Below are positions 6,220 through 8,723 of a DNA stretch of 8,723 nt, one piece after another. This stretch comes from Cytophagales bacterium. GTDB lineage: Bacteria > Bacteroidota > Bacteroidia > Cytophagales > UBA9547. The notes below the pieces were generated by a model. It made no database searches. It worked only from the letters and a program-made list of their open reading frames with translations, and had not been told where the DNA came from. The stretch is taken from the NCBI GenBank assembly GCA_025360395.1, contig JANYCH010000390.1, positions 1 through 8,723 of the forward strand, in the 5' to 3' direction. The position numbers and the translations under genes are program-made. Positions within the stretch are counted from its first letter, which is position 1; every line of letters begins with the position of its first letter.

Positions 6220-6442
6220 TAGTATCTGTTGACTCCTTATATGTGAATTCTAATCTTGAGTTATCTATTTTTTCAAGAATATGCTTCAACATCAAGGGGT
6301 TAGTTATTTTGATATTGACCTTATTCTGAACAACAACTTTGCCTGTTGTGAGAGTTGTCAGGTTATGTAACACAACCATTTCATTGATAAAGTGAATTAT
6401 CAATCCTTCCGATAGTCCTTCTTCTAATATTAAAGTTTGCAT
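6203..6442 (-). CDS. hypothetical protein, 79 aa, in operon with the XRE regulator
   Basis: Starting 13 bases after the stop of the XRE gene on the same strand, this is probably the second gene of a two-gene operon. The protein alternates hydrophobic and charged stretches: LILEEGLSEGLIIHFINEMV near the start, KVVVQNKVNIKITNPLMLKHI in the middle and RLEFTYKESTDTIIVLD at the end, suggesting a small alpha/beta fold. There is no signal peptide and no clear transmembrane helix. I do not recognise the family. A small protein downstream of an XRE repressor could be a partner of that regulator or a toxin/antitoxin-like component, but no motif supports either. It overlaps the 38-codon ORF tail-to-tail. 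Confidence 0.6.
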   Translation of the reverse strand: MQTLILEEGLSEGLIIHFINEMVVLHNLTTLTTGKVVVQNKVNIKITNPLMLKHILEKIDNSRLEFTYKESTDTIIVLD

Positions 6443-6455
6443 AGCATTGTTTAAG

Positions 6456-6827
6456 TTACTTACTTTTCAACATACTCTCCATGAGTATTATCTGCTTTTC
6501 TAACGAAGCAATTAACTTGTCCTTGCTATCAATTATCTCCTTGAACAGTTTATCATCGTTGATATTGATTGGGCTATTAAAGTTACAGCTGTTACTGAAA
6601 GGACTATTGGTTTGATTAAAGAATATCCTCTTATCAAAGTTCATAATGTCATCGACATCAACTTCAAGTGCTTTAGCAATTTCCTCAAGTCTTTCACTGG
6701 GAATGTCATTGTCAGAATTTTCCAACTTGCTGTAATTTGCTTGTGACATTTTAAGTCGTTCGGCAATTGTTTCTTGTTTCAAACCTTTGAGTTCTCTTAT
6801 TTTTCTGATGTTCTCTCCGATTGCCAT
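6456..6827 (-). CDS. XRE-family helix-turn-helix regulator with C-terminal coiled coil
   Basis: This 123-aa cytoplasmic DNA-binding protein carries a Cro/C1-type HTH at about residues 5-62. It shows IGENIRKIRELKGLKQETIA, then MSQANYSKLEN as recognition helix and EEIAKALEVDVDDIMNF as the closing helices. An Asn/Ser-rich linker (about 68-91) leads to a predicted coiled coil (about 93-121, LFKEIIDSKDKLIASLEKQI), likely for oligomerisation. This architecture is widespread in Bacteroidota. The start at ATG 6827 is preceded by AGAAAG on the minus strand. It is transcribed away from the LamG-like gene. The 36-bp dyad between them (6851-6886) is a natural candidate for its operator, so autorepression and control of the divergent gene are plausible (inference). 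Confidence 0.88.
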   Translation of the reverse strand: MAIGENIRKIRELKGLKQETIAERLKMSQANYSKLENSDNDIPSERLEEIAKALEVDVDDIMNFDKRIFFNQTNSPFSNSCNFNSPININDDKLFKEIIDSKDKLIASLEKQIILMESMLKSK

Positions 6828-6850
6828 CTTTCTAAGATTAAAAAAAGCAA

Positions 6851-6886
6851 GTTATAAAATATTCATCATCGTGAATAATCTATAAC
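6851..6886. promoter_or_regulatory. 36-bp dyad, candidate XRE operator
   Basis: Two nested inverted pairs share one centre (between 6868 and 6869): GTTATA (6851-6856) with TATAAC (6881-6886), and TATTCA (6860-6865) with TGAATA (6872-6877). Fourteen of 18 base pairs are symmetric. It lies 24 bases upstream of the XRE start and 10 bases before the -33 element of the LamG-like gene, a typical place for a shared operator. Confidence 0.55.
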
Positions 6887-6895
6887 CATTAAAAG

Positions 6896-6926
6896 TTTGA
6901 GACGCATTGAAAGTCAAACATATTTG
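6896..6926 (+). promoter_or_regulatory. Bacteroidota-type promoter of the LamG-like gene
   Basis: TTTG (6896-6899) and CATATTTG (6919-6926, one mismatch to TAnnTTTG) are separated by 19 bases, matching the -33/-7 pattern of Bacteroidota primary promoters. Transcription would begin near 6933, which places the ATG at 6951 inside the transcript and excludes the upstream TTG at 6897 as a start. Confidence 0.55.
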
Positions 6927-6950
6927 TCGTCAGTTATTAACCACAAACTT

Positions 6951-8012
6951 ATGAGATATACACTTTTAAAATTGACTTTCATTTTATGTTCTTCATTTAC
7001 AACTTTTGCACAGGTTCCAACCAGTGGATTACTTGCTCACTATCCATTTAATGGTAATGCACTGGATGCTTCAACCAATGGAAATAATGGACAGGTACAG
7101 GGTGCAACGTTAACAACTGATAGGTTCGGGCTATCAAATTCAGCATATGAATTTAATGGTTCTAGCTCTTATATTTCAACGACTTTTGTACCGCCAATAG
7201 GCACTGAATCTCGTACTTTCTCTTTTTGGGCAAAGACCAATAAACTATACAGTAAGGTTGGGAGTGTTAATGACGCACCAAATCAGGCTCCAATGACTGC
7301 CTTTTCTTATGGTAGTGGTGGTAGTGGGAATACACTGGGAATTACTTTTAACGGAGGTTGTGAAGGTCTGGGACTCGATATAAATGGGAGTGTATTAACT
7401 TACAGTACAAAAATTGTAGACAGTACATGGCATCACTATGCTGTACTGACTGATAAAGCAAATTCAGGTAATTTAGGTAGTGTTGCGTACTACAAGGATG
7501 GAAAGAAATTGGGAACAACTTGCTTGTCAGTTCTGAACGGCACGTTCAATACAAGCAACGCAAACCCATTGATTATTGGAAGTTTTTACAATCATTTATT
7601 CCGTTATTTTCTTGGATCACTGGATGACATTAGAATTTATAATAGGGCATTAACGCAAAATGAAATAGGAATATTATCTGCGGAGGGTACTTGTTTTAAG
7701 TCCATTGCTGTTAGTGATACACTTAGGATCAGTACAATTCTTGGATTTAATGAAGTACCTGAGGATTTCAAAATACTTAAAATCTATCCAAACCCTAGTT
7801 CTGGGAGTATTACACTTGAAGCAGGAGATGCTACAGGTAATTATAATGTGAAGATAACAAATTCATTATCTCAGGTTGTTTATACCTCAGTGATCAATAA
7901 ACAGAAAACAGTTATTGGCCTTTCAACACTGGGTAGTACAGGAGTTTACTATCTGGTTATAATGGACAGTGGAAATAAGATACTAGACAGCAAAAAATTG
8001 ATACTCGAATGA
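6951..8012 (+). CDS. secreted LamG-like (concanavalin-fold) protein with type IX secretion sorting domain
   Basis: The protein is 353 aa from ATG 6951. A TTG at 6897 would add 18 residues before the signal peptide and lies within the promoter, so it is rejected. Residues 1-21 (ending TTFAQ) are the signal peptide. Residues about 27-236 form a LamG/concanavalin-like jelly roll: LLAHYPFNGNALDAS, then AYEFNGSSSYI, DSTWHHYAVL, YYKDGKKLG and GSLDDIRIYNRALTQNEI. This fold usually binds carbohydrate or other surface ligands. Residues about 272-353 are a type A C-terminal sorting domain (LKIYPNPSSGSI, GVYYLVI, SKKLILE), directing export through the type IX system and attachment or release at the cell surface. 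No catalytic domain is visible. It is divergent from the XRE gene and may be under its control (inference). Confidence 0.93.
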   Translation: MRYTLLKLTFILCSSFTTFAQVPTSGLLAHYPFNGNALDASTNGNNGQVQGATLTTDRFGLSNSAYEFNGSSSYISTTFVPPIGTESRTFSFWAKTNKLYSKVGSVNDAPNQAPMTAFSYGSGGSGNTLGITFNGGCEGLGLDINGSVLTYSTKIVDSTWHHYAVLTDKANSGNLGSVAYYKDGKKLGTTCLSVLNGTFNTSNANPLIIGSFYNHLFRYFLGSLDDIRIYNRALTQNEIGILSAEGTCFKSIAVSDTLRISTILGFNEVPEDFKILKIYPNPSSGSITLEAGDATGNYNVKITNSLSQVVYTSVINKQKTVIGLSTLGSTGVYYLVIMDSGNKILDSKKLILE

Positions 8013-8043
8013 TCAGCACATTATACACTAGATTTAAGGAACT

Positions 8044-8069
8044 TGATCATGATATAAAAATCATGATCA
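8044..8069. terminator. perfect 10-bp inverted repeat after the LamG-like gene, weak terminator candidate
   Basis: TGATCATGAT (8044-8053) pairs exactly with ATCATGATCA (8060-8069) around the loop ATAAAA. It lies 31 bases past the LamG-like stop, which suits a 3'-end structure, but the stem is AT-rich and only TTTG follows, so termination would be weak. It could instead be a protein-binding site for the next gene. Confidence 0.4.
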
Positions 8070-8137
8070 TTTGTGCATTACCATTAAGTTATTTCCTAAA
8101 TTGGCTAATAACTTTTAATCCTTGTAATTGAAATACT

Positions 8138-8479
8138 ATGTCATCAAAATTCATTGAAAATATCCTAGAAATTAAGGAGTTTACAGAAAAGGAAGGACTA
8201 AAATACAAGAAAGCATATTGTATCTTATGGTTAAACGATAAAGACTATAAAAAGCACATTGAACACCTCAAAAACTTGGAACTTGAGCCAAGTGATGAAC
8301 ATAAACTAGATGTCACTGATACATGGGAGGATATGAAATTGGTTATTGATCATTTGAATCACGAGAAAATTACTGTAGACAAAAAGTTTGAAAATAAATA
8401 CGTGATCAATGTAACTATGTCCTTAAATAATATTAAAAACGAAGAAACTACCAATCTTACTGTATTTGCCATAAAGTAA
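8138..8479 (+). CDS. hypothetical protein, 113 aa
   Basis: From ATG 8138 the frame encodes a highly charged, soluble protein. A first helix (FIENILEIKEFTEKEGL) is followed by short strands (AYCILWLND), a Lys/Glu-rich helix (YKKHIEHLKNLEL), another helix (TWEDMKLVIDHLNHE) and two final strands (YVINVTMSL, NLTVFAIK). No signal peptide, transmembrane segment or known motif is seen, and I do not recognise the family. A candidate promoter (TTTG at 8070-8073, TAAATTGG at 8097-8104) has a long 23-base spacer. Its last 57 bases overlap the opposing ORF ending at 8423. The layered helix/strand order argues for a real protein. Confidence 0.6.
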   Translation: MSSKFIENILEIKEFTEKEGLKYKKAYCILWLNDKDYKKHIEHLKNLELEPSDEHKLDVTDTWEDMKLVIDHLNHEKITVDKKFENKYVINVTMSLNNIKNEETTNLTVFAIK

Positions 8480-8662
8480 TTCATGTTTTTGGATAGCTTT
8501 TTTATATCTTATAATATTTTCATTACTAGTAAATAATTCTTCAACTTTTCTGCCAGATATTTCTCTACTTGTTTGGTAAATATCTGGCAAATTCTTTTGA
8601 AAATTTTTGTGCATATACCAATATAAAAAACTAACTTTTAAATATTTGACCCACTCCATCAT
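8423..8662 (-). CDS. hypothetical protein or remnant, 79 aa
   Basis: The minus strand is open from ATGATGGAGTGG at 8662 to a stop at 8423. It starts with an aromatic-rich segment (WVKYLKVSFLYWYMHKNF) and continues with charged helices (SGRKVEELFTSNENIIRYKK, AIQKHELLYGKYSK). No family is recognised. It overlaps the 113-aa gene tail-to-tail by 57 bases, and it contains a perfect 12-bp inverted repeat (8551-8589) that constrains 24 of its bases. Both points lower confidence that it is a working gene; it may be the decayed end of one. Confidence 0.35.
   Translation of the reverse strand: MMEWVKYLKVSFLYWYMHKNFQKNLPDIYQTSREISGRKVEELFTSNENIIRYKKAIQKHELLYGKYSKIGSFFVFNII
8551..8589. repeat. perfect 12-bp inverted repeat, 15-base spacer
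   Basis: TGCCAGATATTT (8551-8562) is exactly complementary to AAATATCTGGCA (8578-8589). It lies 72 bases after the 113-aa gene and inside the opposing ORF. No T-tract follows closely on either strand. It may be a 3'-end hairpin, a recombination site or a binding site. Confidence 0.6.
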
Positions 8663-8682
8663 AAAAATCTTAGTCTAAAATT

Positions 8683-8710
8683 TGTTTAACAATGTTTAAC
8701 GTTGTACGTT
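8683..8710. repeat. short direct repeats and small dyad at the window edge
   Basis: GTTTAACAAT (8684-8693) and GTTTAACGTT (8694-8703) are tandem 10-base units with 8 matches. AACGT (8698-8702) and ACGTT (8706-8710) form a small dyad that overlaps the second unit. This may be the start of a longer repeat or an operator outside the window; the edge prevents a decision. Confidence 0.3.
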
Positions 8711-8723
8711 GCATTCATATTAT

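Noticed and set aside
6203..6827. Calling the XRE plus 79-aa pair a toxin-antitoxin system
   Set aside because: Gene order and spacing are compatible, but the 79-aa protein shows no toxin or antitoxin motif, so the label is unsupported.
6897..6950. Upstream TTG extension of the LamG-like protein
   Set aside because: It would put 18 charged residues before the signal peptide, and it lies in the -33/-7 promoter region; ATG 6951 is preferred.
8683..8710. Possible CRISPR repeat start
   Set aside because: The units are only 10 bases and tandem with no spacer; there are no cas genes in the window.

Overview
The window looks like chromosomal DNA of a Bacteroidota organism, probably of the Sphingobacteriales/Cytophagales type. 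Four things point that way: an AT-rich base composition, few Shine-Dalgarno sequences, a secreted protein with a type IX secretion (Por) C-terminal sorting domain, and promoters resembling the Bacteroidota -33 TTTG / -7 TAnnTTTG pattern. No rRNA, tRNA, CRISPR array or intact insertion sequence was seen.

Left part (1-2027). The window opens inside a DUF3575-like outer-membrane protein gene that carries a frameshift, and possibly a second one, in short homopolymer runs. It is followed by an AraC-HTH/O6-methylguanine-DNA methyltransferase fusion (Ada-like, without the N-terminal zinc domain). A 464-base gap without an intact gene holds several inverted repeats and a 43-codon minus-strand remnant.

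Central part (2028-6018). This is a compact envelope-sensing module: a periplasmic PepSY-like protein, a strong intrinsic terminator, an OmpR-family response regulator, a histidine kinase overlapping it by 4 bases, and a POTRA-less Omp85/BamA-type outer-membrane barrel. The two genes flanking the two-component pair, PepSY-like and barrel, share a 36-base upstream element. It contains a TTCWAA direct repeat with an 11-base period, followed at identical spacing by an ACCTTT core. This is the expected layout of an OmpR-type activator box beside a -7 element, so both genes are predicted direct targets of the encoded regulator. The module ends in a 27-codon stub of an EamA/DMT transporter, which marks a rearrangement breakpoint.

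Right part (6019-8723). Beyond the breakpoint the content looks accessory. It has a 38-codon small ORF running tail-to-tail, with a 17-base overlap, into an XRE regulator plus 79-aa hypothetical operon on the minus strand. A divergently transcribed, type IX-secreted LamG-like protein follows, and then two small convergent hypothetical ORFs. The XRE/LamG intergenic region contains a centred 36-bp dyad that is a good operator candidate, next to a near-consensus Bacteroidota promoter for the LamG gene. Several perfect inverted repeats (10-12 bp arms) lie near 8044-8069 and 8551-8589.

No known defence or mobile system was recognised. The strongest new leads are the shared response-regulator boxes, the XRE dyad with its unidentified 79-aa partner, and the truncated EamA boundary.
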